From the NCBI GenBank assembly GCA_037200885.1, contig JBBCIN010000001.1, positions 1,054,001 to 1,118,000 on the forward strand: a DNA stretch of 64,000 bases. The letters run 5' to 3'. The stretch comes from PMG-095 sp037200885. GTDB lineage: Bacteria; Myxococcota_A; Polyangia; Polyangiales; Polyangiaceae. Position 1 is the stretch's first letter. Every line of letters starts with the position of its first letter. A program made the position numbers and the translations under genes. Positions 56,527 to 64,000 of the stretch are shown here, piece after piece. The notes under the pieces are model-generated. The model was not told the origin of the DNA and ran no database searches. It worked only from the letters and a program-made list of their open reading frames with translations.

Positions 56527-57624
56527 TCACTTGCCCGACTGCTCCGCGGCTCGGATGCGCGGGTCGAGGAAGCCGACCAGCACATCGACGCTGAAGTTGG
56601 CGACGAGCACAGAGACCGTGATGAGCAGCGTGCAGCCGGTAATCAACGGATAATCACTGCCTTGAATCGCTGTCAGGACCGCCATGCCCAAGCCGGGGTA
56701 GCTGAAGATCATCTCCGTGATCAACGCGCCGCCGACCATCGTCCCGAGCGCGAGCGCTAGCCCCGTGAGCTGCGGCAGCATAGCATTCCTGAACATGTAA
56801 AACAGAATCTTGCTCTCTTTGACGCCTAGGAGCTTGGCGTACTTCACGTAGTCGGTGCCAAGCTCGTAGATGCACATCGAGCGCATACCGATGGCTTGCC
56901 CGCCGACCACGATGAGGAACACGGACAAGAACGGGAGCACGTAGTAGTAGCTGGCGCTCTCGAAAAACGCCCAGCTGACTTCCGGCCTGAGCCCGTCGTC
57001 GTAGCCGCCTACCGCCGGGAACCACTCCAACCGAATGCCGAACACATAGACGAGCAGCATGCCGAAGCAGAAGGCCGGGATGGCGCTGGCCAAGAGGGCC
57101 AGCGGATAAAAGACCCTGTCGAAGATGCCGCGCTTGTACGCGGCGAGCGCACCAAGCACGTTCCCCAACAGCCAACCGAAGATGATCGTCGGAAGCTGAA
57201 GCGCGAGCGTCCAAGGGAGCGCGGTCTCGATGATCTCACTCACGCGCTTGGGGTACTGCAGAATCGAGCTGCCGAGGTCACCCCGTAAGCACATGCTCAG
57301 GTAGTTGATGAACTGGCTGCCGAGCGAGGTGCGTACCGGTCTACCTCGTGCGTCGTGTTTCACCTCGCCGTTGGCATCCACCTCCACCAAGTTGAATTCC
57401 TTGAGGTAGGCCTCCTCTTTGGCCTTGGCCGACGCGGAGTCGAGCCCGTCGCTGACTCTGACCATGATCGTGTCGATCGGATTCGCGTCACCCAGCCGGG
57501 GCAGGAAGAAGTTGATCGTGATTGCGACGAAGAAGGTCACGAGGTACCAGCCGGCGCGACCGAGAATGTGCCTGAGGGTGGGGTAGTGCTTCAGCATCGA
57601 CCTGAAATTCACGGCGCGGCTCAA
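56527..57624 (-). CDS. Opp-type ABC transporter permease (OppB-like)
   Basis: 365 residues. The N-terminus (GWYLVTFFVAITINFFLPRLG) resembles permeases of carbohydrate-type Opp transporters in thermophiles and myxobacteria. A long periplasmic loop (about 55-110) is followed by five membrane segments and an EAA loop (YVKYAKLLGVKESKILFYMFRN). It overlaps the binding-protein stop by 4 bp. Confidence 0.93.
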   Translation of the reverse strand: MSRAVNFRSMLKHYPTLRHILGRAGWYLVTFFVAITINFFLPRLGDANPIDTIMVRVSDGLDSASAKAKEEAYLKEFNLVEVDANGEVKHDARGRPVRTSLGSQFINYLSMCLRGDLGSSILQYPKRVSEIIETALPWTLALQLPTIIFGWLLGNVLGALAAYKRGIFDRVFYPLALLASAIPAFCFGMLLVYVFGIRLEWFPAVGGYDDGLRPEVSWAFFESASYYYVLPFLSVFLIVVGGQAIGMRSMCIYELGTDYVKYAKLLGVKESKILFYMFRNAMLPQLTGLALALGTMVGGALITEMIFSYPGLGMAVLTAIQGSDYPLITGCTLLITVSVLVANFSVDVLVGFLDPRIRAAEQSGK

Positions 57625-59453
57625 TTCAACACGGGTTTGATTGCCCAGAGCATGTTCGTGCCTTGGCGGTCACCGGGGATGAGCGGCGGGAGGTAGGGGT
57701 TCGCAGCGCTGGGCAGGTTCGACCAATGCTTGATGCTGAATTCGTAGAAGGTGTCGGCGCGGTACACTAGCGGCAAATCCGGCTGCAGCTGCATGAAGAG
57801 CACGTTCAGCTCGCGATAGGCGGCGAGCTTTGCGGCTTCATCCGTCAGGGTCGGGATCAGCGTGAGCAGCTCGTCCATGCGCGGAAGGTAGCCGGCTGAG
57901 TTCGGGTCGTTGAAGCGGCCCATATTTTTCCGGGTCTTGTCACCCAACGGCGCGAAGTCCCGCGTCGTCAGCAAGGTTTCGAAGCGGGACCAGGGCTTGG
58001 AAGGTGAGGGTTGTGTGGAAGGCGTGCACATGATCAAGTCGAAGTCACCTTCGTACGAAGCATTCCAGAACGAGTTCGCGTCCACGAAGCGCTCACGCAC
58101 ATCGATGCCCACCGCGCGCATGCTCTTGACCGCGATGCGCACGATTGATTCCCAATCGCTCCAGCCGCTGGGTGATTTGACGTAGATCGTGGGCAGCTTC
58201 TGCCCGCTTCGATCCTGTGTCCCGATCAGGCCTCCGTCGGGGCCAAAGAGCGGCCTGTAGCCGCCCTCGGCGAGCTCGGCTTTGGCCCGCTCCGGATCGA
58301 ACCAAGTGCCATATTTCTCGGCGTCTTCTGCGGAGAAGAACTTCTGCTCGAGACCGAAAGGCAAGATCAGCCCCGGCGTCAGCGGTTCACTGTAGCCCGA
58401 GACCGCCAGCTCACGAATGTCCTTGTAGTTGATGGCGAAGGCCATGGCTCGCCGCAGGTGCACGTCCATCAAGGGCGCGCGCTTGTGATTGACGAGCAGC
58501 ATGGGGATCGAGCTGCTGAGGAAGTACGGCTGTCGATCGAACCAACTCCTGACGCCTTTCGTGGCCTTCAGCCAGATGCGCGGCACGAACGAGGAGGAGA
58601 CATCGAGCCTGCCTTGTCGCAAGGCGACGCTGAAGCCATCGTTGCCCTTGTAGATCGGATGAACGACGTATTTTACGACGGCCTGCTTGCCGCCGTGTAA
58701 AGCCTGATTTCCCCAATAGTTGTCGTCGCGCACGACCGCGACTTTCTCGGCGTTGTACGAGAGCAGTCGGTACGGGCCGGAGCTCACCACGTCTTTGTCG
58801 AACTTGAGCTTGTTGAACTCGTCCAGACTGTCGCCGCGTTGCGCCAGCATTGGCGCGATCGAGTGGCGCGGGAGGATGGCCTCGGCCTGGAGCGCGTCGA
58901 GCACGACCAGGGGATTGTTCTTTTCGGGGTTCAGCTCGAAGACCACCCGCCGCGGATAGCGCTCTCCGCTCTCCGCCTGCGTCACCTCGCGACCGTCCTG
59001 GTCGTAGACTCGAATGGCGCTCAAGTACTGCCAAACAGGCGCGATCTTGAGACTCTTGTACTTCTTGCCCAGCTCGAACGTATAGCTCACGTCCCAGCCG
59101 GTCACCGGCTTGCCGTCGTTCCAACGAGCAGCAGGGTTCAGTGTCACTTCGATCGCGCCGTCATGCGCGGCGTACGACTCGGCGAGCAACGGCTCCATCT
59201 GGCCGGTGATGGAGTTGTACATCAAGAGCGTCTCGTAGATCAGATTCATCGTGCTGACCGGCCAAGCTGGATGGCCCAACGGATTGAACGATGCCGGCTC
59301 ACCCCACAGCGAACCTGCGAGGTACAGCGTCTCGGCCCGTGGAAAACCGTTTCCGCTGTCGTCTCTCTTCGGTCGGCAATCGGCGAACGCGAGCAGCGAG
59401 ATGCCGATTGCGATGGCACGCGCCGCGCGCTTACTGAGTCGCCTCTCGGTCAT
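57621..59453 (-). CDS. Opp/family 5 extracellular solute-binding protein
   Basis: 610 residues, first gene of the importer. A hydrophobic N-terminus ends in LLAFADC, a possible lipobox. The family 5 fold is clear: LYLAGSLWGEPASFNPLGHP, GQMEPLLAESYAAHDGAIEVTLNPAARWNDGKPVTGWDVSYTFELG (split), DVHLRRAMAFAINYKDI and PDLPLVYRADTFYEFS. Such proteins bind di- and oligopeptides, but the relatives with this ending and permease type often bind oligosaccharides. Peptide versus sugar is not decided by sequence here. Confidence 0.93.
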   Translation of the reverse strand: MTERRLSKRAARAIAIGISLLAFADCRPKRDDSGNGFPRAETLYLAGSLWGEPASFNPLGHPAWPVSTMNLIYETLLMYNSITGQMEPLLAESYAAHDGAIEVTLNPAARWNDGKPVTGWDVSYTFELGKKYKSLKIAPVWQYLSAIRVYDQDGREVTQAESGERYPRRVVFELNPEKNNPLVVLDALQAEAILPRHSIAPMLAQRGDSLDEFNKLKFDKDVVSSGPYRLLSYNAEKVAVVRDDNYWGNQALHGGKQAVVKYVVHPIYKGNDGFSVALRQGRLDVSSSFVPRIWLKATKGVRSWFDRQPYFLSSSIPMLLVNHKRAPLMDVHLRRAMAFAINYKDIRELAVSGYSEPLTPGLILPFGLEQKFFSAEDAEKYGTWFDPERAKAELAEGGYRPLFGPDGGLIGTQDRSGQKLPTIYVKSPSGWSDWESIVRIAVKSMRAVGIDVRERFVDANSFWNASYEGDFDLIMCTPSTQPSPSKPWSRFETLLTTRDFAPLGDKTRKNMGRFNDPNSAGYLPRMDELLTLIPTLTDEAAKLAAYRELNVLFMQLQPDLPLVYRADTFYEFSIKHWSNLPSAANPYLPPLIPGDRQGTNMLWAIKPVLN

Positions 59454-59761
59454 GGAAATTGCGGCGGACCATAGCGTAAGTGACGCTCGGAGCTGGAACC
59501 GGTTTCAGAGCCGCGCAGCCCGGCAAACGATCTTTTCGCCGAGGCGACGTCGAGCAGCCTCCGCCGCTATGCGTCAACGCGGACGTCTACCGTTGTGATT
59601 CGAAGAAATCACTAGCAGCGGCGCGGAGCGCCTGTCCCGTAGCGAGATGCGGCAAAATGGCTTCCGGTGGGATCAGAATTCCGCTGAAATCTTGCTCGAT
59701 CATGATTCGGGCAGGGCGATAGACGTGGTATGTGGGGGCAAGTCCTACGAGGGAGGTCACT
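59454..59761. other. 308-bp divergent intergenic region
   Basis: This must hold the promoter of the five-gene importer (leftward) and of the TonB-like gene (rightward). A strong GGGAGG at 59751-59756 decides the GTG start at 59762. No operator or hairpin could be identified with confidence. Confidence 0.4.
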
Positions 59762-60646
59762 GTGATCGACAGTCAACCCAGTGCATCCAGGCCGCGCAAT
59801 CCGCGGCTAGTCGCGCGCCGCCTAATGCCGCGTCGCGAGCCCGTAGTACGCCGTGAGCTCGTCGAGAGCACTGGTTGGAACAACGTTCGCATCGAGCACG
59901 AGCCGGACACCGCGGTCACGCATCCACTGCCCACCCGGGCGCTACCGCCGACGCGCGTACTGCCCCTCGTCGACTCAGAGCCGAGCGCGGCGAGCTTCAC
60001 ACCGGTCGTCATGCATGCGCGCTCGACCGAGCTGTCGGTCGTCGCTTTGCTGTCCGCGGTGGTCACGTTCGGAGCCGTGCTATTCGCGCAGCATGCGGCA
60101 CACTGGGGGGAAGCTCGAGCGCAGATCAGCGAACCACGCGCGCCCAGGCAGATCGCGGAGCAATCCGAGCGGCCAATGACGACTCATGCCGCGCTCAGTC
60201 CGAGCTGGGCGGCCACGCTGACCTCGAACATCCCCGTGGTGCTGCTGCGCGATCTACCACTCGAGCACGGCGCGGGGGCGCGCATCGAGTATGAGCGTCC
60301 GGCGGCTGCGCCGCGGGCGGAAGTCGAGCGCAACACGACCGCGCGGGTGTCCACGCGAGCATCGCGCCCAGCCGCGGTTTCAGCCGCGCCCGGTCCGGCG
60401 GACCGCGCCGAGCTCGCGCGCGCCCTCGCCCGAGCTGGCGCGGCCGCGAGAAGCTGCGGAGATGGACCGGTCCACGCGCAGATCGTCGCCACCTTTGCGC
60501 CGTCGGGGGTGCCAAGCTCGGTTCATTTCGGCGGATCGGCGCCGCCCGCGAGCATGCGCTCGTGCGTGCTCAGTGCCGTCGCGCGCACTCGCGTGACCGC
60601 GTTCGTCGGCGAGCCGGTCACTGTCTCGAAGAGCCTGAGCTGGTAG
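59762..60646 (+). CDS. single-pass membrane protein with TonB-like C-terminal domain
   Basis: 294 residues from the GTG at 59762, set by GGGAGG five bases upstream. The first 90 residues are cytoplasmic and Arg/Pro-rich. One membrane segment (LSVVALLSAVVTFGAVLFA) follows, then an Ala/Pro-rich periplasmic spacer. The C-terminus (about 225-294) reads SCGDGPVHAQIVATFAPSGVPSSVHFGG and MRSCVLSAVARTRVTAFVGEPVTVSKSLSW (both split), which is the TonB/AgmX-like C-terminal fold found at the end of myxobacterial envelope and kinase proteins. It may contact an outer-membrane partner, for example the convergent neighbour. Confidence 0.8.
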   Translation: MIDSQPSASRPRNPRLVARRLMPRREPVVRRELVESTGWNNVRIEHEPDTAVTHPLPTRALPPTRVLPLVDSEPSAASFTPVVMHARSTELSVVALLSAVVTFGAVLFAQHAAHWGEARAQISEPRAPRQIAEQSERPMTTHAALSPSWAATLTSNIPVVLLRDLPLEHGAGARIEYERPAAAPRAEVERNTTARVSTRASRPAAVSAAPGPADRAELARALARAGAAARSCGDGPVHAQIVATFAPSGVPSSVHFGGSAPPASMRSCVLSAVARTRVTAFVGEPVTVSKSLSW

Positions 60647-60650
60647 CCGC

Positions 60651-61790
60651 TCAGTTTTGAAAAGCCGCGCTCGGCGGCCCGGGCGGGACTGCGGTAGCGG
60701 GAGCGGGAGCGGGAGCTGGCGCCAGTGTAGGCGGTGCGGCAGCGGGAGGCGACGCTGGCGCGGGCGCGGTTGCCGGCGTCGGACTGACGGCGGGTGGGGC
60801 AGGGACCGGGTGCGCTGCCGCAGCCGGCTCGACGGGCTGGACCGGCTTGGCTTCCTTCGCGCGCTGCTCGGGCGTGAGCCATTTCCCAGCGCTGGGACAG
60901 CTGCGGAAGCGCGCTTCGATGGCCTCACAGTCCTCGCCCTCGAAGCGACGCTCGACCGGCAAGACCGCGGGCGCGATCTTGTCCCAGCGATAGCCCAAGC
61001 CTGCGCCGAGGGTGAACGCCGAGCTACCTGCGAAGCCGCCGCCCAAGGTCGCAATCGATGAATACAGGTTGAAATCCACGCTCTCGCTGATGTGAATGCC
61101 CGCTTCGAGTCCGGCGCGCATCGGTACGTAAAAGCCCGAGTCGATGGTCACGCCCTTCTTGACTGCCGCTTCGACGTCGCTCTGGTTCAGGTTGATGCTG
61201 ACGGTTCCATCCGGATTGACGGTTTTCATCACCGCGTTGGGGTCGATCTTGATGTCGGTCGCTTTGAAAACCGTGTCGAGGTTCGCGCTGAAGGAAGCCT
61301 CGAACCAGGGCGTGAGCGTAATTGCTTTGTGCGGTGAGAGCGGCACGCCAAAGCCGAGCACCAGCGGCAGCGTGACGTATTGGCGTTGGCCGCTGACATA
61401 TACGGTCGGGACAGAGCCGACGTCGAAGGCGATGGCGGCCTTGGGCACGCCGTCCGCCCAACGCCCCGCCACCGGAAAAACGAACAGCGCGACCCCACTC
61501 GCCCCCACGCCATGAGCCGTGGAATCGTTGGCCTTGGCATCGAAGTTCACGTAGTGAATGCCGAACTGCGCGCTCAGAATGCCCGTCGTGTTGCTGAAGT
61601 TGGCGTTGTAGCTGAAGGTGTTGATCGGCCCCGCGTCGCTCGCGGTATGGCGATAGGCGAGCACGACGCTCGAGGCACGCGTGTCGTAGGTGGAGATGGC
61701 CGGAGCGTGAGTGCCCGGCAATGCTCGGGCCGATTGTCCGAGCAGCATGAGGAGAACGGGCAGAGACCCAAGGATGAGGCGTGTTCGCAC
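60651..61790 (-). CDS. outer-membrane protein with Pro-rich tail
   Basis: 379 residues from a GTG at 61790, which gives a well-formed signal peptide (RLILGSLPVLLMLLGQSARA); ATG 61901 is an alternative. A beta-rich body (SSVVLAYRHTASDAG, LSAQFGIHYVNFDA, GVALFVFPVAGRW, VTLPLVLGFGVPLSPHK) resembles an outer-membrane barrel. The C-terminal third is a Pro/Ala-rich tail, after a CEAIEARFRSCPSAGKWL segment. The function is unknown; it converges with the TonB-like gene, 4 bp apart. Confidence 0.75.
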   Translation of the reverse strand: MRTRLILGSLPVLLMLLGQSARALPGTHAPAISTYDTRASSVVLAYRHTASDAGPINTFSYNANFSNTTGILSAQFGIHYVNFDAKANDSTAHGVGASGVALFVFPVAGRWADGVPKAAIAFDVGSVPTVYVSGQRQYVTLPLVLGFGVPLSPHKAITLTPWFEASFSANLDTVFKATDIKIDPNAVMKTVNPDGTVSINLNQSDVEAAVKKGVTIDSGFYVPMRAGLEAGIHISESVDFNLYSSIATLGGGFAGSSAFTLGAGLGYRWDKIAPAVLPVERRFEGEDCEAIEARFRSCPSAGKWLTPEQRAKEAKPVQPVEPAAAAHPVPAPPAVSPTPATAPAPASPPAAAPPTLAPAPAPAPATAVPPGPPSAAFQN

Positions 61791-61987
61791 CCTGCCTGCT
61801 ACGCCCGCGGATCGTGAATTTTTAACCCCGCGCGTCGCACTTTGAGCCGAGCTGCTTCGGCTCACGGGCCGCAAGCCGCTCGCAGAAAACCCGTGAACCA
61901 CTCGAAATCGGCATCTTTTCGGCTCGGTTCCAAGTTCGGTTCTGGACCACTGGCGCCCGCGCCAAGATTTCGTTAGAGCCCAGCACC

Positions 61988-63262
61988 ATGACCGAGCTCG
62001 CGAAACTCTCCGCCCCGGAACGTGCAGCCCTCACGCAGGAACTCGAGCAGCGTTACAACGCGTTCAAGGCGCAGGGCCTCAAGTTGGACATGACGCGAGG
62101 CAAGCCCTCGTCCGAGCAACTCGACCTTGCCGCCAAGCTGATGGTGGCGTTGTCCGAGACCGACTACAAAGGCAGCGACGGCAGTGACGGCCGCAACTAC
62201 GGCGGCCTCGACGGCCTGCCGGAAATGAAGGCCATCTTCGCCGAGATGCTGGGCGCGCCCGCGGCGCAGGTCGTGGTCGGCGGTGCCTCCAGCCTGACCA
62301 TGATGCACGATACCGTCGTCCGCGCGCTCTTGCACGGCGTGCCGGGTGGCAGTGCACCCTGGGGTCGCGAGAAGGTGAAGTTCATCTGTCCGACCCCGGG
62401 CTACGATCGTCACTTCGCGATCTGTGAGCACCACGGCATCGAAATGCTGAGCGTGGCTTTGAACGACGACGGTCCGGACCTGGCCGAAGTCGAGCGCCTG
62501 GTCGCGAGCGACCCCGCGATCAAGGGCATGTGGTGCGTGCCGAAGTACAGCAACCCCACCGGCACGACCTATAGCGAAAGCGTGGTCAAGGGCCTGGCTT
62601 CGATGAAAACGGCGGCGCCCGATTTTCGTCTGTTCTGGGACAACGCGTACGCGGTCCATGACTTGTACCCGGAGGGCGCCAAGCTCGCCAACGTGCTCAC
62701 CGCTTGTGCCGACGCCGGCAATCCGGACCGAGCGATCGTGTTCGGCTCGACGTCGAAAATCTCGTTCGCGGGCGCGGGCGTCGCGGCGCTGGCTTCCAGC
62801 CCCGCCAACATCGCCGACGTCAAGCGTCACAGCAGCATCCAGACCATCGGTCCGGACAAGCTCAACCAGCTGCGGCATGTGCGCTTTTTCAAGGACTACG
62901 CGGGCGTCCTTTCACACATGAAGCGGCACGCGGAGCTGCTCCGCCCGAAGTTCGAAGCCGTGACCGATGCCTTCGCCAAAGAACTGTCTGGCAAGGGCGT
63001 CGCTTCTTGGACCACACCGCGCGGCGGCTACTTCATCAGCTTGGACACATTGGACGGTTGCGCGAGCGATGTCGTGCGCTTGGCGGACGCAGCGGGCGTG
63101 AAGCTCACCGCCGCCGGGGCAACCTTTCCGTACGGCAAGGATCCGCGCGATCGCAATATCCGCATCGCACCCTCAATGCCGCCCTTGGCTCAAGTCAAGA
63201 GTGCGATGGAAGTCGTCACCGTCTGCGTGCTGCTCGCGAGTCTGAAAAAACTCGGCGTGTAA
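61988..63262 (+). CDS. class I aminotransferase (aspartate aminotransferase, 1c-type)
   Basis: 424 residues. A PLP enzyme of fold type I. The N-terminal YNAFKAQGLKLDMTRGKPSSEQLDLA is typical of the Ic aspartate aminotransferase group; PLP Lys K257 lies in GSTSKISFAGAG; VPKYSNPTG and FWDNAYAVHDLYP hold the Asn and Asp/Tyr of the cofactor site. It should interconvert aspartate and oxaloacetate with glutamate and 2-oxoglutarate. A strong terminator follows. Confidence 0.95.
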   Translation: MTELAKLSAPERAALTQELEQRYNAFKAQGLKLDMTRGKPSSEQLDLAAKLMVALSETDYKGSDGSDGRNYGGLDGLPEMKAIFAEMLGAPAAQVVVGGASSLTMMHDTVVRALLHGVPGGSAPWGREKVKFICPTPGYDRHFAICEHHGIEMLSVALNDDGPDLAEVERLVASDPAIKGMWCVPKYSNPTGTTYSESVVKGLASMKTAAPDFRLFWDNAYAVHDLYPEGAKLANVLTACADAGNPDRAIVFGSTSKISFAGAGVAALASSPANIADVKRHSSIQTIGPDKLNQLRHVRFFKDYAGVLSHMKRHAELLRPKFEAVTDAFAKELSGKGVASWTTPRGGYFISLDTLDGCASDVVRLADAAGVKLTAAGATFPYGKDPRDRNIRIAPSMPPLAQVKSAMEVVTVCVLLASLKKLGV

Positions 63263-63286
63263 CGGCACTCACTCATCGCCCGGCGC

Positions 63287-63325
63287 AAAAAGCCCTCGAC
63301 GCGACCAGCGCGTTGAGGGCTTTTT
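63287..63325. terminator. bidirectional rho-independent terminator
   Basis: AAAAAGCCCTC (63287-63297) and GAGGGCTTTTT (63315-63325) form a perfect 11-bp stem, extended inward by a GACGCG/CGCGTT hexamer with one G-T pair around a 5-nt loop. An A-run on the left and a T-run on the right let it stop both the aminotransferase gene and the convergent lipoprotein gene. It is the best intrinsic terminator in the window. Confidence 0.85.
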
Positions 63326-63351
63326 CTTAGTGCGAGCGCGCGACGCTCGAC

Positions 63352-63843
63352 TTACGCGGCGCGGTCGACCATCGATTTCAGATCGCTCCACTCCTTGTCC
63401 AAGCGACTCTTGGTGGAGTCCCAGGTCACGGCGGAAGCGGTCTCGATCGTCTTCCAGTCGTTGGCGAACGCTTCGCGCTGGGTCCGGATCTGAGCCAGCT
63501 GGACATCGAGGTCGGATTTCTTCTTGCCCGTCGAGGTCTTCGACTTGGCTTCGAGGTCGGCGATCTTGTGGTCCAAGTCGACGAGCTTCTCCGTCGTGTC
63601 GTGCCGGTAGTCCTCACGCATTTTGAGGAAGCTGGCTTGCGCCTCGGCGATCTTCTTGTCGGCGTCGGCTTGCGCTTCGTTCGCCTTTTTGTCGGCGTCC
63701 TGATTGGCTTCGACGATCTTTTCGTTGGCCTTGGTCTGGGCGTTGACGGCTTTTTCTTGTTCGTCGGCGGCTTTGTTGCAGCCGCTTCCGAGCGCGAGCA
63801 CCAGAGCACCGAGACCGCAGACGACGAGTGAAGAGCGAATCAT
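63352..63843 (-). CDS. coiled-coil lipoprotein
   Basis: 163 residues from the ATG at 63843, which has GGAGG seven bases upstream. The signal peptide ends in LALGSGC (lipobox). The mature protein is a long charged coiled coil (ANEKIVEANQDADKKANEAQADADKKIAEAQASFLK, split) rich in heptad repeats, then a helix with Trp. Such lipoproteins link membranes or wall layers, like Lpp. The window ends 157 bp further with no further gene seen. Confidence 0.88.
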   Translation of the reverse strand: MIRSSLVVCGLGALVLALGSGCNKAADEQEKAVNAQTKANEKIVEANQDADKKANEAQADADKKIAEAQASFLKMREDYRHDTTEKLVDLDHKIADLEAKSKTSTGKKKSDLDVQLAQIRTQREAFANDWKTIETASAVTWDSTKSRLDKEWSDLKSMVDRAA

Positions 63844-64000
63844 GAAAGTTCCTCCTGTTGAGTTGCGGGAAGGCTCAAAGCACGCCGCGTGCCAGTCGAC
63901 TCTGGGCGGAAACCGGAACGAAATCAGCAGAAAGCGCGAGGCGTCCGGTAGCAAAACGTCACATCGGGCGCGCCGGACACCCTCGAAAATGCCACATAGT

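Overview
The window is high-GC, densely coded DNA with the character of a large-genome myxobacterium (Myxococcota, most likely Polyangiales/Sorangiineae). This rests on two Hanks-type Ser/Thr kinases (one with WD40 repeats), hybrid histidine kinases, many Cys-anchored lipoproteins with Gly/Ser- or Pro-rich linkers, a GYF/zinc-ribbon membrane protein, a TonB-like C-terminal domain of the type seen in myxobacterial envelope proteins, and frequent GTG/TTG starts. That assignment is an inference; no rRNA or tRNA gene was seen in the window.

Layout. 0-2.7 kb: end of a CheB/CheR-type PAS protein, a PAS hybrid histidine kinase, and a shorter paralogue that has lost its phospho-acceptor His. 2.9-7.7 kb: ArsR-methyltransferase regulator (SahR-like) directly upstream of metH. 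7.7-12.7 kb: decayed ground with short repeats, an RCC1 fragment, a secreted protein, an XRE-cupin regulator divergent from an N-terminally deleted QueA, and a Cys-rich lipoprotein. 12.7-20.2 kb: lipoproteins, GDT1-family transporter, phosphofructokinase, YebC, DUF1810. 20.3-25.6 kb: a minus-strand run feoA-feoB-mpg-coaBC-CPBP preceded by a perfect 15-bp Fur-like palindrome. 25.6-29.9 kb: Ser/Thr kinase, GNAT, envelope protein, ECF sigma factor and its translationally coupled membrane partner. 30-34.7 kb: apt overlapping a methylthioadenosine nucleosidase-like gene (adenine salvage), NAD epimerase, ddl, SDR, YqeY. 34.8-37.4 kb: PadR regulator with a leftover ABC-permease fragment; DoxX/LysR divergent pair. 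37.4-50.3 kb: zinc-ribbon RNase HI, HDOD protein, FMN reductase, tandem receiver protein and many envelope lipoproteins, including a 780-residue surface protein. 50.3-53.6 kb: WD40 Ser/Thr kinase. 53.6-53.8 kb: pyrimidine-only tandem repeat. 53.9-59.5 kb: complete five-gene Opp-type ABC importer. 59.7-64 kb: TonB-like protein, outer-membrane protein, class I aminotransferase with a strong terminator, coiled-coil lipoprotein.

Together the genes are mostly housekeeping (methionine cycle, CoA, peptidoglycan, glycolysis, iron uptake, purine salvage) mixed with myxobacterial signalling and envelope functions. I see no CRISPR array, prophage, insertion sequence, tRNA, biosynthetic megacluster or recognisable defence island. 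The most unusual items are the iron-operon architecture (feoAB with DNA glycosylase and coaBC), a set of three related short repeats, the truncated QueA beside an XRE-cupin regulator with a near-perfect palindrome, the His-to-Asp kinase paralogue, and the orphan permease fragment behind PadR.
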